Source of the DNA: Chamaea fasciata
Taxonomy: Eukaryota > Chordata > Aves > Passeriformes > Sylviidae
Direction of reading: 5' to 3'
Length of the DNA: 64,000 nt
NCBI GenBank assembly: GCA_029207755.1
Contig: JARCOQ010000006.1
Location: 8,028,013 to 8,092,012, forward strand
Shown here: positions 36,463 through 48,714 of the stretch, piece by piece
Numbering within the stretch: position 1 is the stretch's first letter
Layout: the number at the start of each line of letters is the position of its first letter
Translations under genes and position numbers: made by a program
The notes under the pieces: model-generated
Told to the model about the DNA's origin: nothing
The model's database searches: none
Seen by the model: only the letters and a program-made list of their open reading frames with translations

Positions 36463-39400
36463 CCTTGCCATCAAAATATACCTTTTACTGATGAAATTAA
36501 CCTTTAGCTTGGGATTTGTCTGCTGAATAAATTAGGTCAAACTTCCTGGATATGAAAGGGGAACTGAAATGGTGCAGTTGCTTTCCTCAGGCAGCCTCAG
36601 AGCAGAATCCATCCCATCCGTTTTTTGAAAGGAAGTAAAACTATAATATCCAAAAAAGAATAGTGCAAACCCTAAGGCATCTGAGATCCCCAGGAAACCT
36701 GGGAAGATCCCACATCATGGTACAACTGGGCATTTATCCCTTTGGTTTTACAGGAAAGACTGAAAGATTGACGTTGTAGGAAGACTCTGGTCTATCTCAG
36801 CAGTGGGCTGCTCCAGCTCATGGGAGAATTTAAAAGCTCAAATATTTTAAGCTGAGGAAGTGCATCCCTGGGAAAGATGGCATATCCTGCTTTGTCCCAA
36901 TAATTTCCACAGAGAGGTTAAGATGGTATCATTCTCTGCTTTCCTATGTTAACAATTCTCCAGGTGGCTTGAGAGCAGCACTTCTTAGTTAACTTATTTA
37001 ATTTAGCACACTTTGGATAAGGGTTGGCTTCTCAGTCAGAGCAAAAGAATCCAGACATCCACCCGGGCTCTGACAGGGACTATGGGTGAGCTTCCAGGGA
37101 CTCTGCCTGGGGATTCTTAAAAGGGATCAGGAACAGCAGGATCCTGTTTTCTGCACCCTGAATTAGAGTTCAAATTCAAACCTGAAGTTTCAGGAATCCA
37201 TCATCCCTTGTTTTTATTGTTGGAGTAATGGATGTCAAATAATGACAGCCTTATTTCCAGTCCCTCAACCTTTGTGTTGATAAAAAGAAAAAAAAAAAAA
37301 CTACGACAAAAGGGTGTTTCTATAGTGTTTTGTGAGTGTGGGCACATCTGCCTGCTGGTTTTGTGCACTGTCATACTCCTGGATGTATCTTGCATTCAGG
37401 AGCCTGCTGTGAATTTTTCACTTGAGAAGACCTTTTAACCCAGGCTGGTGGCTGAGATGGTACCTGAGGAGCACAGAGAACTTGCAAAGAAGAATTCTAA
37501 CAACCGTGTCCTAATTCTGCTCAAAGTTTGAGAGTGGTGTGCGTTCACAGAGCAGTGTGAGTAATGATTTCTTTAATTAGAGTCGTTCTAACACTGATAC
37601 AAACTTAACGACTGTGTGGGAACAGTCATTCTTTGCAGGAAGGTGCGTCTTCAAAACCTTCTTTTCTCAGTGTTACATCTAAAAAAACCCCAAATAATTA
37701 ATCCAGAATTCTCATCTATCATTCTCATCTACCAAGGAACAAAAATTTGACACTCATTTTTTTGCTCTTCATGTCTTATGACCAGCATGCACACCTGGGA
37801 GAACCTGGGGTTCACTGGGTGGTACTCAAGTGTTTAAAGTGGTCCGTGTGGTTTTCCCAGCTGGCTGTCCCCGAGCTGTCTGTGTGGAACATGCAGGGAG
37901 GAGAATGGCCTGAATAGTTATTTCTGCCAGGAAATGTGGCTGCATTGAAATCCAACTGTTCCTCAGGAGCTCATCCAGTCTGATGACATCCTCAGTGGAG
38001 CTCTTAGAAAGAACGGGACAGATTATCCTCTTTCCTGTGAATTATGGAAGAGCTGGAGACTGGATTTTTCATTTTATTTTTATAGGGTGTTTGTTACCAG
38101 GATGTGGAGTGTTGTCCAGGGAACATTTTCACTAGGACTGAGGCACTTAAGACGCCCTACAGACTTTTAGCAGTGCTGGCCCAGTGCTGTCCAAAAAACC
38201 TGCTTGTTCTCAGTGCTGGAGGAGCAGGAGAGCTTCAGGTCTCAGACAGTGACTCCCAGCTCCAGTGAGGAAGAGCTTTCCTTCTTTATTTTTTTTTTTC
38301 TAGACAGCTTGAGCTTTCTCCTAATTTTTTCATTTTTTATTTTTAACTTGAAAGAAAGGAAACCACTAAATCCAGCAAATAAACAGAAGTCAGGGGACAG
38401 ATCTGAGGATTTTGAAGGATGAGTAGGTGCATGAACACACAATTACCTCCAAGGACAAGGTCACTATTGCTTTCAGAAAATGCAGCCCAGCTTCACAGTT
38501 GTATAGGAATGCTTGGAAGAAGACAGCAGGTGGAAAAGAAACACCTGGGTGGTGTGGGCTGCTTGGAATTCTGAAAGGTTTTCAGTATAGTCCCTCATGG
38601 TGGGGGGTTTTAAGGAAATGTAATAGTCCCGAGTTAAGAAGGAAGTTCCCTGTGTGAAACAATACTTGTCTGAAAGCTGACATGCAGGAGGGGCAAGTGC
38701 AGGGTGAGTTACAGAGAGGTCAGTGGCGCTCTTTACAGGGATAGGGGTTGGGATATGTGGGGTTCTAGAAATCTTCAGCTGGGAAAATCGTGAATCATGA
38801 AGTGGTGATATTTACAGGCAAAAGAAAGTTTAACCAGGGCATGAAGGATAATGTCTGACTTAATGAAGTGAAAAAACGTTTTTATGAGACTCATTGAACA
38901 TTGCAGTGGAAGAAAGAATTCAACTGTGAAGTGATGAGGTTTTGAAAAGATGAGGTGGAGTTAATTTCCTAATTTCATGGTTTTTTCCCATCTAAAGCAG
39001 TGGACTCTCAGTTCCTGTTGCTGCCCAGATAGAAGACCTTCGGATGGCCACAGCCCAGTGGAAAGGTCAGCTCAGTACCACTCAAATCAGCAAATCATGG
39101 CAGGGATGGTGGTGTAAGGGGAGTAGGACAGAACAGAGATCATTCCCTTAGGTAAATCCACAGAGCATTTACCTCTTGGAAACTGGAGTTTTGGTCCATC
39201 TCAGAGGATCAGAAGAGCAGCAGGGATGGGCAGGAATCCTCTGTTGTTTCCCTGTGAGGACTGAGCAAGCTCAGATGGGGAGGGAGCTGGCAGGGCGTGA
39301 CAGGGGGTGAAGAGCCCACCAGTGGCACTGAGGGAGTGGATGGGGATGGGTTGTGTGATGTCTCTGCCAATGCAAGGACCAGAGGCACTGAATGAAGCTG

Positions 39401-40107
39401 GCTGGTGACAGGCTCAGAACAAGCAGAAAGAGAGGTTTCTTTGCAGGACACAGACCTGAGCCATGGAAGTTGTTGCTATACGAGGTCGTAGATGCTAAAA
39501 GTTTGCTGGGCCAGAGGGGAAACAGGACAATTTCATGATTCAGAAATCACTGAAACCGTCTTAGGAGGTAATTCTGGATCAGAAGCTGCAGGAAAGACAA
39601 AGAGATGTTGGGAATATTTTGCTGCCTTGTTCTTACACTCCTCCTAAGACAAAGTTTGGCCCCTGTGAGATGAGGCAAGTTGGGCTACAGGGATGTTATC
39701 CAGGCCCACCCTTACACTTCACTCAGTAGGATGCCCTGGAGATGTGGAATTGACCTGAGGGTACTGTGGAAGCAGATCCTGGTCACAGGAGAAGTGATGA
39801 TATTTAAATATAACAATTTGTCATCAGGAAATATTTCCATAATTCTCTTTTCCCCACAAGTTTTGTCTTTGTGTTTCTTCAGCTACACCAGTGAGCTTTG
39901 AATTGCTGTAGTTTTTGCAGGGTATCATTCCCACCTTCCCACCTACCTGTGACATCGCTTGGTCAAAGTCTGGGAGCTGAGATGTGGACACAAGAATGTG
40001 GATTTCCTCAAGAGAAAAATCCCCAATTAAGGAGTTGGGAGCATCACCTCCCATCTGGGCACAGAGGGAACATGAGTCTGGGGTCAGGGCTGTACCTGAG
40101 ACACCAC
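36463..40107. other. Probable 5' UTR intron of the GPCR gene, no coding seen
   Basis: This stretch has moderate GC content and no frame with protein sense. Short A- or T-runs occur (for example near 37289). If the CpG island is the GPCR promoter, this is its first intron. Confidence 0.4.
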
Positions 40108-40158
40108 AATTTTATGATCTTCCAACCCAAACCATTCTGTGATTCCAGGATTCTGCTC
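40108..40158 (+). repeat. CR1 LINE 3' tail, very short
   Basis: tatgatcttccaacccaaac followed by cattctgtgattccagg is the last 50 bases of a CR1 element. Confidence 0.82.
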
Positions 40159-40373
40159 CCTGTGTGCTGCTGCCAGCCCTGCTTGGCCATTCAGACTGGA
40201 GGATGGAGCTGCCCTCTGTGGTAGCAAAAAATCTCTAAACTTCAGAGCCTAAAAAAGCACCAGGACAACCAAGGGCATAGCACGGACTGAACAGTGGGGT
40301 TATGGAAACAGCCAGCCTGGGCAAGCAGCCCCAGCTGCTCTGGAAGTGGCAGAGATGATAATGAGAATATAAA

Positions 40374-40470
40374 CCACAGAATGGTTTAGGTTGGAAAGGA
40401 CCTTAAAGATCATCTAGTTCCAGCCCCCACATTATGTGGACTTGGCATGCTCTTCAGTGGGATTTAGCCC
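40374..40470 (-). repeat. CR1 LINE 3' fragment, reverse orientation
   Basis: ccacagaatggtttaggttg, gaaaggaccttaaagatcat and ctagttccagcccccacatt are the reversed CR1 3' end. Confidence 0.88.
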
Positions 40471-40839
40471 AGCTGCTTTAATTTTTTATTTCAGTTGTTC
40501 TCTTTCCCTCTCTCTGCTCTCAGTACATTTCTATTTTTTTTTCCTGGTCTCATGCTTCATCTGATGATGCATTTTCATTCACAGGAGGGCTTTTAATTGC
40601 CGTGAAGGACTTCAGTCAATGCTGCACATTTATCCTCATCCTGAGGATTTCAGACACTTCTAATGGGCTGCTAACCACGGGACAGTTGTGGCAAAGGCAC
40701 AGCAGAGTTTGTGGATTTTTACTGGAGCAAATGAAGCATTAAATATTATTTCCGTCCGCCCTTCTGCACACCCACAAATCGTCATTAAAGTAATTCTGGT
40801 TCTCCCCTTTTGCCTCGCTGAGATTTTAACAGTGGGAAG

Positions 40840-41096
40840 ATGCTGATGGACAGGAATGGAACCTGGCTCTCTAATTTCTCCTCTGCTGCCCCCTCCTTTG
40901 CAAGGGGAGGGGTGGGGCTGCAGGAGGTGCTCATCGGGCTGGTCCTCACCCTCATCGACGTGGTCACACTCCTGGGAAACACCATCGTGTTCCTCTGCCC
41001 CGTGGTGGAGAAGAGGCTGCGCACCGTCACCTACATGTTCATCATGTCCCTGGCCATGGCAGACTTCCTCGTGGCCTGTCTGGTGATGCCCTTCAG
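40840..41096 (+). CDS. GPCR coding exon 1: N-terminus, TM1, TM2
   Basis: It encodes residues 1-85 plus two bases. The ATG at 40840 has A at -3. It lies seven bases after an acceptor-like ttttaacag ending at 40832, with a pyrimidine-rich tract before it, which suggests that a separate 5' UTR exon joins here. The exon covers the glycosylated N-terminus, TM1 with LLGNTIV, intracellular loop 1 and TM2 with SLAMADFLVACLVMPF. The donor is TTCAG|GTGAGG after 41096. Confidence 0.9.
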
Positions 41097-44000
41097 GTGA
41101 GGAGCGTCCCTGGGGTGTGAGCAGAGGACACATGTCCTTTCTCCCAGCTCTGCCTCCGCTCTTGGAGCAGGGCTGGGCTCTCCGAAGGGCTGAACCCTTT
41201 GGTGGCTCTATGTGCTTCCCTGTCTGCTCTGTTATGGATCCCCTGGTAATCCATGCAGACACAATTCCCAGAGGTATTTTTCCTGTTGGACACAGGGACC
41301 CTGGATGCTGATCTGAACTTGATTTCCAGCTTTGCATGTGGAGCTCCAGTTGTTGAACCCCCTCTTCCAGGACTAGCCCTGCATTTGGAATGTAAGGAAT
41401 TTATTCAGGATAAACAGAGTAATTCAGGCTTCCCCTGTATTTCATGGAGGCAGAGGCACTTCAGAGGGCAGGTGTCCCTGCATGAGGTTTAGATTTATGG
41501 GAGCTTTACTACCTGGCTAAAAGAGTGAAACAAAACCAGAAAGCAGCTGACTTGTGGTCCTGGCTGTCTTGTCCTGCAAAGCACCCATAAGTTTGTGTAA
41601 ATCAGGGAACTGCACCCTGTTTTGAGTTCATGGGGCAATATGAGGAAGCTGAACTCTTTTCCATTTCTATGCTTCAGTTCTCATAGGGCTGCCTATTCCT
41701 TTGAATTTGACACTGAAAAATATTGTCCCAACGAGCAATTACAAACTGACTTAAAAGTTCATGGTATCAGGTGAAAAAAAGCAGTTAATGATGTTCTTCT
41801 AAAAAATATTACTGCTAACTTAAATTCTATGCTTGATGAATTTTAAGTTCAGGTTCTGAAATTATCATGGAACCATAGTGTGGTTTGGGTTGCCAGGGAC
41901 CTTTAGGGGCCATCCAACTTGTGCACTGAGGAGGGACCCAGTCAACTGAACCAGGTTGTTCAGAGCTCCATCCAACCTGGCTTTGAACACTTCCAGGGAT
42001 GGGGCAGCCACAGCATCTCTGGGCACCCTCACTGTGAAAAAAAATTCTTCCTCCTATCTATTTTGAATCTAATTTAGTGATGTTTTACTTAAACAGCAAA
42101 AATTACAAAGGGGAGCAAAGATCAGAGCATGGTTGGTGCTTTGTGCCCCTCCTGAATGTCCCGGTGCTGCCTGGTGGGGAGACGTGCCAGCTCCTGGTGG
42201 GCCCCTGGTGAGGAATGGACCCTGCTGGCTCCACCAGTGTTGTCCAGCCCTGCCAGCACAGTGGCTGCTGTTTCATACTTTCCCACTGTTCTGACTTCAC
42301 ATCTATGTTGCTCTTTTGGATTTCAGTTTGCTCCTTAGTTGGCAGGTTATTACGTGCCAAAGGGAAAGAAATTATCTTAGGAGGCAGTTTGGCTCAGGAA
42401 AATATGACAGAAGGGAAAAATAACTTTGTCACTTGGTGTCTTAATTTCATAAGAGTGAGACTTTTGCTTTGTTCCTGGCTTGGCTGGTTTGCAGAAGTGG
42501 TTCAGCTGAGCTTAGCTTGTTGTCTGAGTACTCCAGCCAGTCTGTCATTTCCAAGCTGAATATTTCCAGCTCTTCTTTTCTCTGCAAGCAAAAGGGCAAG
42601 GTAGTGGTGACTTAACTGTGTGGTTTTTTGGTTTTTACTACTGCTTCTTATCCAGCATAATTTCCAAGCTGCAGAGACTTTTTACCTCAGAGAAGAGGGG
42701 TCAGGTATCCACTACCCCATGCTGTGAGAGTGTCTGCAGGTCAGGTGCATCCCACCAGGTGTATGCAGGTGAGAACTGGGCATCTGCTTACCTGGGATCT
42801 GTGTGCAAGGGTGTCCTGACAGCAGCACATCTCCTCCTGGGAGGCCAGGGCACCCCACAGGCTCTGGAGCACCTCTGGGGACAAGGAGGGCTCTGAGGAA
42901 TGGCAAAATGGCACCCAAGTCCAGAACTGAACCCATGCTCCAATTCTAGTGCCTCATTTCTGCCCTGTAAAAGAGCCACGAAACCTTTCCATGTGTGTGC
43001 TGTGGGATCCTCCAGGCTGCCCAAGGTGCAGGGACAGGCTCTGCTGTAGTTTGCTTGGATTTTTGCATGGAATCCCACATAACAAAGAGCTGCTGAGGGC
43101 TGGGACCCTTCAGCAGCACTGCACCCACCTACAGCAGTTGCTGTGCTCTGGAACAACCCTTCACAAGTCGATTTAGTGAACTGGTGCTGATGAGATGTAG
43201 ATCAGCCATTGTTTTCAGACATCAGGTTGAATCTTTCTCCCTTGCTGGACACCTGAGGACTGCAGCTCAGCAGCCCTGATCTCACTGCATTCAACTACCA
43301 AGCTGGGAAGTTACAAGATAATTAAAGCTTTGCAGGACTAGGGAGTTACTTATCAAATTCACTCACAATTGTGATTTCAGCAGCCTCAGGAGCTGCAGAA
43401 AGCTGGAGAAAGAAAAGAGAAGCAAATGGCATCTCATTGAATGCTATAGAAACATGCATCAGCCTTTCTACAGCTGCCATATGCTCCTTCCTTCGCTGCT
43501 CACTTCTCACAGGCCCCTCTTGACTTTGTTGGAAGTATTTTTAGTACTATGTCTGCTTTCTGCTGGTGTGTTTACCTTGCTGAGGCATTTATGAGCCACA
43601 TAATGTACAAGCTGCATGGGCTTCCTCCTAGGATGTTGTTGTTTTGTATTTTTTTAAACCAAGAGTGTAAATCCTTTCTGGTTCTGAAGCATTCAATTTG
43701 ATGTGAAGTGAGTTTCTTGGGGATGCTCCATGCCCCAGGAATTGGGGAGAAATCACAAAAGACTGCTGTGTCAGGCACTGGGAAAATGCTGTGATAAGGC
43801 CGTACAGATGTAAATTTGGGGAGCTTTGTGGGGCAAAGCACCTCTCTCAAGACACTTAGGCTGCAAGAAGCATAGGTTTTCTCTTGTTCAGCCATGCTCC
43901 AGCTGTGGGGTGCTCCTTTCTTGGGCTGTGCTTTGAGGAGGAATCCCTGCTGTCTGAGCTGCATGCCCATCTTTAGTACCTGTATGACAAAATAGTGCAT

Positions 44001-46209
44001 TACCTCAGCGCAGTCACAAAGCAATAGTCACAGAATGGTTTGGGTTGGAAGGAACCTTAAAGATCCTCTTGTTCCAGGCCTGGGCAGGAAAACCTCCTGC
44101 TAGACCAGGTTGCTCAGAGCCTCACCCAGCCTGGCCTCATACACCTCCATGGGCTGCACAAACAGCCCTTCCAGCTCTGATTTCCAGCTGTTTTCTCTCC
44201 CAGCATCATTTACGAGGTGACGGGGATGTGGCTGTTCGGGAAGCTGTTCTGCAAAGTCTGGATCTCCTTTGATGTCATGTTCTGCACTGCATCCATTGTC
44301 ACGCTGTGCTTCATCAGCCTGGACAGGTACTGCTCCGTGGTCACCCCCTACCACTACTCCAGAAGGATGTCCCGTGGCAGGTCAGTGCAGTTTCTCCTCA
44401 TTTTGGGTCCCTCCATGGCCTACGTTGATCTGAGGCTGAATGAGCTGTTGACAGGTGCTGCTCAGAAGCAGAGATCTGCCAAAAGGAACTTTCACCATTT
44501 AAAACTGCAGAAAATGCTTTATGTGGTACAGGAGAGGAAAAGGAGGATGCAGCTGAGGGGGGTTGGATAGTGCTCCTGGGAGAGTATTTTTTGAGCTAAG
44601 GAAGGGTTGCAAAATGGGGTAGAAACCAGTGATATGGGCTGAGTTGGACCTACAAGTGACCCTTTGTAATCATTTCACAGAATCACAGAAAGGCTTGGGT
44701 TTGAAGGGACCTTAAAAGTTATCTTGTTCCATCCCCCCTGTGAGCAGGGACACCTTCCACTAGACCAGACTGCTAAAGCCTTGGCCTTAAACATTTTCAG
44801 AAATGGGGAAGGACTTTGAAGAACTTCTAAGGACTAGGTGAAAGGAGACCCATAAGGATGCATGTAACAATAGTCTTCCCTCTCTTAAACTCACCATCTT
44901 TTCTGAAGTGACATTCAGGGAAAACAGTTTCTGAGCTCCCATAAGGGTTTCACATGAAAGGCTGAAGTGAGGATTGCAGGATGGGGAAAGTCATCTTAGG
45001 GTGGGCAGAAAGGACACTGGGGTGATTTATAGGGTGGGTTCAGGCTCTTCTTAGGCATGTTTTTCCCACTGTCACTCTTGCTGTGTGTGATTTGTGGATC
45101 ACAGGCAAAGAGAGGAGGGGGCTGTGTGGGCCCCCTTGCAGATTCTGTCATCTGGTGTCCATCAGCTCCACCCTCATCAGGCCTCAGAGGGTGAGATAAT
45201 GGCCAGATACTAAAGCTGAAAGCAAAAAAAAAATCTACATGCTGTTATTTCAAATACTAACAAACATCTTCTGTAAACCTTTCCTCATCTTTTCTCAGCC
45301 AGCTCTGAGCACTCCTTCAGCTGACCCCAATTCTGTCAACTACACACCAATTACCCACTTGTTAGAGATATGCATGTCTGGACTTGTACTCCAGCTTTTT
45401 CCCTTCTCCACGCCCTGCTGGACTGCTCAGCAGCGATATCCCACACAGGTTACCATGGGGATTGAATCGTACTGGATGTTCTCAACTCAAAATTACTCAG
45501 ACCCTCTCTCCCCTCCACATCTCTTTCTTTCTGCAGATGCATCGTGATGACCTGCACGGTCTGGGTATATTCCTCCCTCATTTCCTTCCTGCCCGTCATG
45601 CAAGGCTGGAATGAGATTCCCGGGGTGGACTTTGATGCAGGCAGAGAATGCATCTTTGTCACCAACTGGGTTTTTGCCATCGTGGCTTCTGCCCTGGCGT
45701 TCTTCCTTCCCTTTGTGGTCATGTGCAGCATGTATTTTTTCATCTACCGCGCCTCCCGCCTCAAGGCCACCCGCATCATGTCCCAGACGCTGGAGATCCA
45801 CTACCACCCCAACAGCAAGCGGCAGAACCACCTGCAGCTGGAGAACAAGGCCACGAGGACCATCATCATCATCATCTCCGTGTTCGTGCTGTGCTGGCTG
45901 CCCTACTTCGTGCTGAACGTTTGGCTGGCGGCCAGAGGCGCCAACTCCACCAGCACGGTGCTGCTCGGCACCTTCAAGATCATCACCTGGCTGGGGTACT
46001 GCAACTCCACCATCAACCCCCTGCTCTACGCCTTCCTCAACAGGGACTTCCAGCACGCCCTCAAGAAGCTGCTCATTTGCAGGCGCAGGTCTCAGGTGGA
46101 TGTTGGGGAGGACATGGTTTCCATAGCCACCTTTGCCAAGACTGCTCCAGATCTGGAATACAGCGTGACGGTGCCCAACGGTGCCCCAAAGGGCAAACCC
46201 AAGTCATAG
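40840..46209 (+). CDS. Aminergic class A G-protein-coupled receptor (H2/TAAR/octopamine-beta-like), complete in three coding exons
   Basis: Gene-level entry. Exons 40840-41096, 44204-44380 and 45537-46209 join in phase to 368 residues and end at TAG 46207-46209. Seven membrane segments are visible. Family landmarks: N47 (1.50), D74 (2.50), C102 with C183 for the extracellular disulfide, D109 (3.32, the amine-binding Asp), DRY 126-128, P203 (5.50), CWLP 264-267, W296 and Y299 (7.40 and 7.43), NPLLY 305-309, and a palmitoylation-type Cys326. The N-terminus has two N-glycosylation sites (NGT and NFS). D3.32 and Y7.43 predict a biogenic-amine ligand at the plasma membrane. Positions 5.42 and 5.46 are Ala while 5.43 is Ser, so catecholamine binding like that of beta receptors is unlikely. 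DVMFCTASIV and ISLDRYCSV resemble H2 and trace-amine receptors. I do not recognise a named mammalian counterpart. Met3 (40846) is an alternative start. Confidence 0.9.
41868..42075 (-). repeat. CR1 LINE fragment, reverse orientation, in GPCR intron 1
   Basis: ggtttgggttgccagggacc, caggttgttcagagctccat, ccaacctggctttgaacact and agggatggggcagccacagc are reversed CR1 3' sequence, about 200 bases long. Confidence 0.9.
44027..44175 (-). repeat. CR1 LINE fragment next to GPCR exon 2
   Basis: cacagaatggtttgggttgg, aaggaaccttaaagatcctc, agaccaggttgctcagagcc and cctggcctcatacacctcca mark a reversed CR1 3' end. It stops about 30 bases before the exon at 44204. Confidence 0.9.
44204..44380 (+). CDS. 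GPCR coding exon 2: TM3 and DRY region
   Basis: The acceptor ctgttttctctcccag ends at 44203 and the donor GGCAG|GTCAGT follows 44380. The 177 bases encode residues 86-144, with the split codon at both ends in phase 2. It holds extracellular loop 1, C102, TM3 with D109, and LDRYCSV with intracellular loop 2 (TPYHYSRRMSRG). Confidence 0.92.
44676..44822 (-). repeat. CR1 LINE fragment, reverse orientation, in GPCR intron 2
   Basis: cacagaatcacagaaaggct, gggtttgaagggaccttaaa, gagcagggacaccttccact and agaccagactgctaaagcct match a reversed CR1 3' end. Confidence 0.88.
45537..46209 (+). CDS. GPCR coding exon 3: TM4 to C-terminal tail
   Basis: The acceptor cacatctctttctttctgcag ends at 45536. The exon encodes residues 145-368: TM4, extracellular loop 2 with GWNEIPGVDFDAGREC, TM5, a short third intracellular loop (about 30 residues, ending ENKATRT), TM6 with CWLPYF, TM7 with WLGYCNSTINPLLY, helix 8 with Cys326 and a short tail. 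The short third loop is more typical of Gs-coupled amine receptors than of Gi-coupled ones. That inference is weak. Confidence 0.93.
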
Positions 46210-48714
46210 GGATTCGGGATCAGTCACTGGAGGTGGTGATAGAGAACGTACTGGAGCACATCCCAATGGAAAAACAAATGGGTAGGAAAGTAGGGGAACA
46301 AGGGGCTGGAATATTACAGCTGGGGACAATACAACAAAGATGCATTTCTTCACACTCCATAGTTTCAACAACAAGGAACTCAGATATTTTAGGGGCAATT
46401 TGTTATATTAATGGAACTAATTAATTCCTGGATAATTATTTTTCTAATGAGCATTTCCCAAGACAAATTCAACCTCCATGTTGGGTAAAAAAACCCAAAC
46501 CAGTATGGTATAACATGATCATAATATTTGTGCACATCCTGGTCCTCTGTGTCAGATGGGACAGTGTTTCTTATCAAGCCACTGTAGCTTCTCATCTGGA
46601 AGTTTCATTACAGATTTGACCAGTTTTAATAGCTCCACGTGTGCCAGTCTGTGTATGGGAATTAGAGGAGGGATGTGGCCAAAGAGCAGAGCTCACTTTC
46701 TAAAGAGGCATCATTCTGCAGCCTGGGCTGTTGCTTAGGGTTCAGTTCACTGGCTTCTGCAACATCTGGATATTCAGAGCTTTCTGTGAATTTTCTGTGG
46801 GTTTCATTCTTAATTCTGGAAGGGGACATTCCATGTGGCAGACCCCAGGAGATGACAAAGGCTTGCTGTAACACCAGCAGCACAGTGGTTTCAAAGCAAC
46901 AGGTGGCTGACACCATCTGAAGATGGCATGTGAACAGGAATTAGTACTTGGGATGTGAATAGGAAGTAGTACTTGTGTGTACACTGTGGTATCTACCACA
47001 GAGACATTAAAAAATCATGATAAATGGAAATTATTATTTTTACTACTCCCAAGTGCTTGTCTGGACTTCCCAACTGCACTGGCTCCCTGCAGGAAAGCCA
47101 CAAGTGCCTCACTGAAGTGTTACTCTGAAAAGGTAGCAGGGGACTGTCCTCAGAGGCAGCAAAATGCAGTAGGACCTGCCTGGAGCAGCTGAGCTACTGA
47201 AGATGCCAGCACAAGGGTCAGGAGTTCTCTATCAAGAGCCTGGGAGAAAAAACAGCCATGACCTGGGGTTCAACAGTGGTGCTCCTCTGAAATGACTCTC
47301 CAGGGAGAGGGTGAGGTGTCCCCGACCCTATGACTCCAGCAACAACATGGAAGTGGTAAGTAACTACACCTTTATTCTGGGGGAAGCCTCCCATGGGCAC
47401 GAATGTGGACAGGGCAGGAATCCTGCTGCTGCCACCCAGGTCATTTTGATAAAACAGGACAAGGAATGGGGTTTCATTCCCAAGAGCTATGGGGGAGGAA
47501 GGGAGCTGAGGGATAGGCAACACCCTGTGAAAGAATGGGGCAGGACCCTGATGCTGCACAGCACAGCAGAACACCAGGCCAAAGCCCCTTTTGCAGGGCT
47601 GTGAGCTCACAGCTATTGCAGTTTGGGTGTTCCACAAAACACCTGGCAGGAAAGTACAGATCATTCAGAGGAAAATCTCTCAGATTAGAGAAGAGCCTTT
47701 CTCTGTCAAACCCTGGAGCAGTAAGGGACAAAGACAGGAACAACACACTCCAGTGCTTAGAGAAGCAAAGACTGACCAGGCAATTCAGAGCTGAGCATGG
47801 CCAGATGGTTTTGTGGCTGGGCAGGGACCCCGCAGGGGAGGACTCATCCACACCTTTGAGGGCAGGTGTAACATCCCAGAATATGCAGACACACCTGGTA
47901 TGAACATATATGCAGGTTGTAGTACTAAAATGCTGCAGGGCCCTTGGAATAGGCAGCTACCCACATCCAGATATACAGCAAGTCAAAAATACCTTGTTCC
48001 TCACTTCCTGTGTTCCATCTGTAATCACTGAGCTGGCAGGGAAGGCAAAGAGGCTCCACCTGTGGCCATTTCACTGGGCAGCTGTAGCCGATGCAAAGAG
48101 GGACATCCAAGGGAAGTGAACACACTTAACTATCCTGCTTTAACCCAGCTAAATACAAATCCTGTTCCTGATCAGATATTCACTGCAGCATTCTTGTTTC
48201 ACCTGGACAAGCCAGTATGGAGGAGAGTTATCCACAAGGACATGTAAGACAATCATTGTAATCTACTTCTGCCTTATCATAAAGCTGCAGGGTGTCAGCA
48301 GGTTTAATTGCTGGTCAGTGTCACACCACAGTGCAGTAATCCCCAGAAGGATTTGAATCCAGTATCTTTTTAGGAAACTGATCTCAGAGACTTTAACAAA
48401 TTTAAGTCTGTAAAACAGAAAAATACAATGGTACAAGAACAATTCTAACAGCATAAGAATTATCCCTTCTCCCCTCTGGTGAGAGACTGCCTCCATAATG
48501 CACCCAGTTTAGAGCTCAACTCCCTTCTTTCCCCAGAACCTATCTCACTTCCAAGCAGCACATTCAGTTCTGCGTCATCACACACACTGTGGCCAGTGAG
48601 ACAGGGAAGCAAAGAAGTTTCAGGAATGCAGAGCCCATCCTGTTCCCACTGCACAGGGCTGCCATCTGCAGTACACATGGATGCAGGCTTCCAACAGAAG
48701 CAACTACTATTTTG
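46210..48714. other. Interval between convergent GPCR and EIF2AK3
   Basis: No gene is seen. The 3' UTR of the GPCR must lie here. The only polyadenylation-like plus-strand hexamer I noted is ATTAAA at 47006-47011. The remainder is unique sequence without recognised repeats. Confidence 0.45.

Noticed and set aside
40660..41337. 225-codon minus-strand frame over GPCR exon 1
   Set aside because: Antisense shadow of TM1-TM2 coding sequence; no recognisable domain.
45648..46424. 258-codon plus-strand frame overlapping GPCR exon 3
   Set aside because: Shifted-frame shadow of the receptor exon; His/Gln/Pro-rich without family match.
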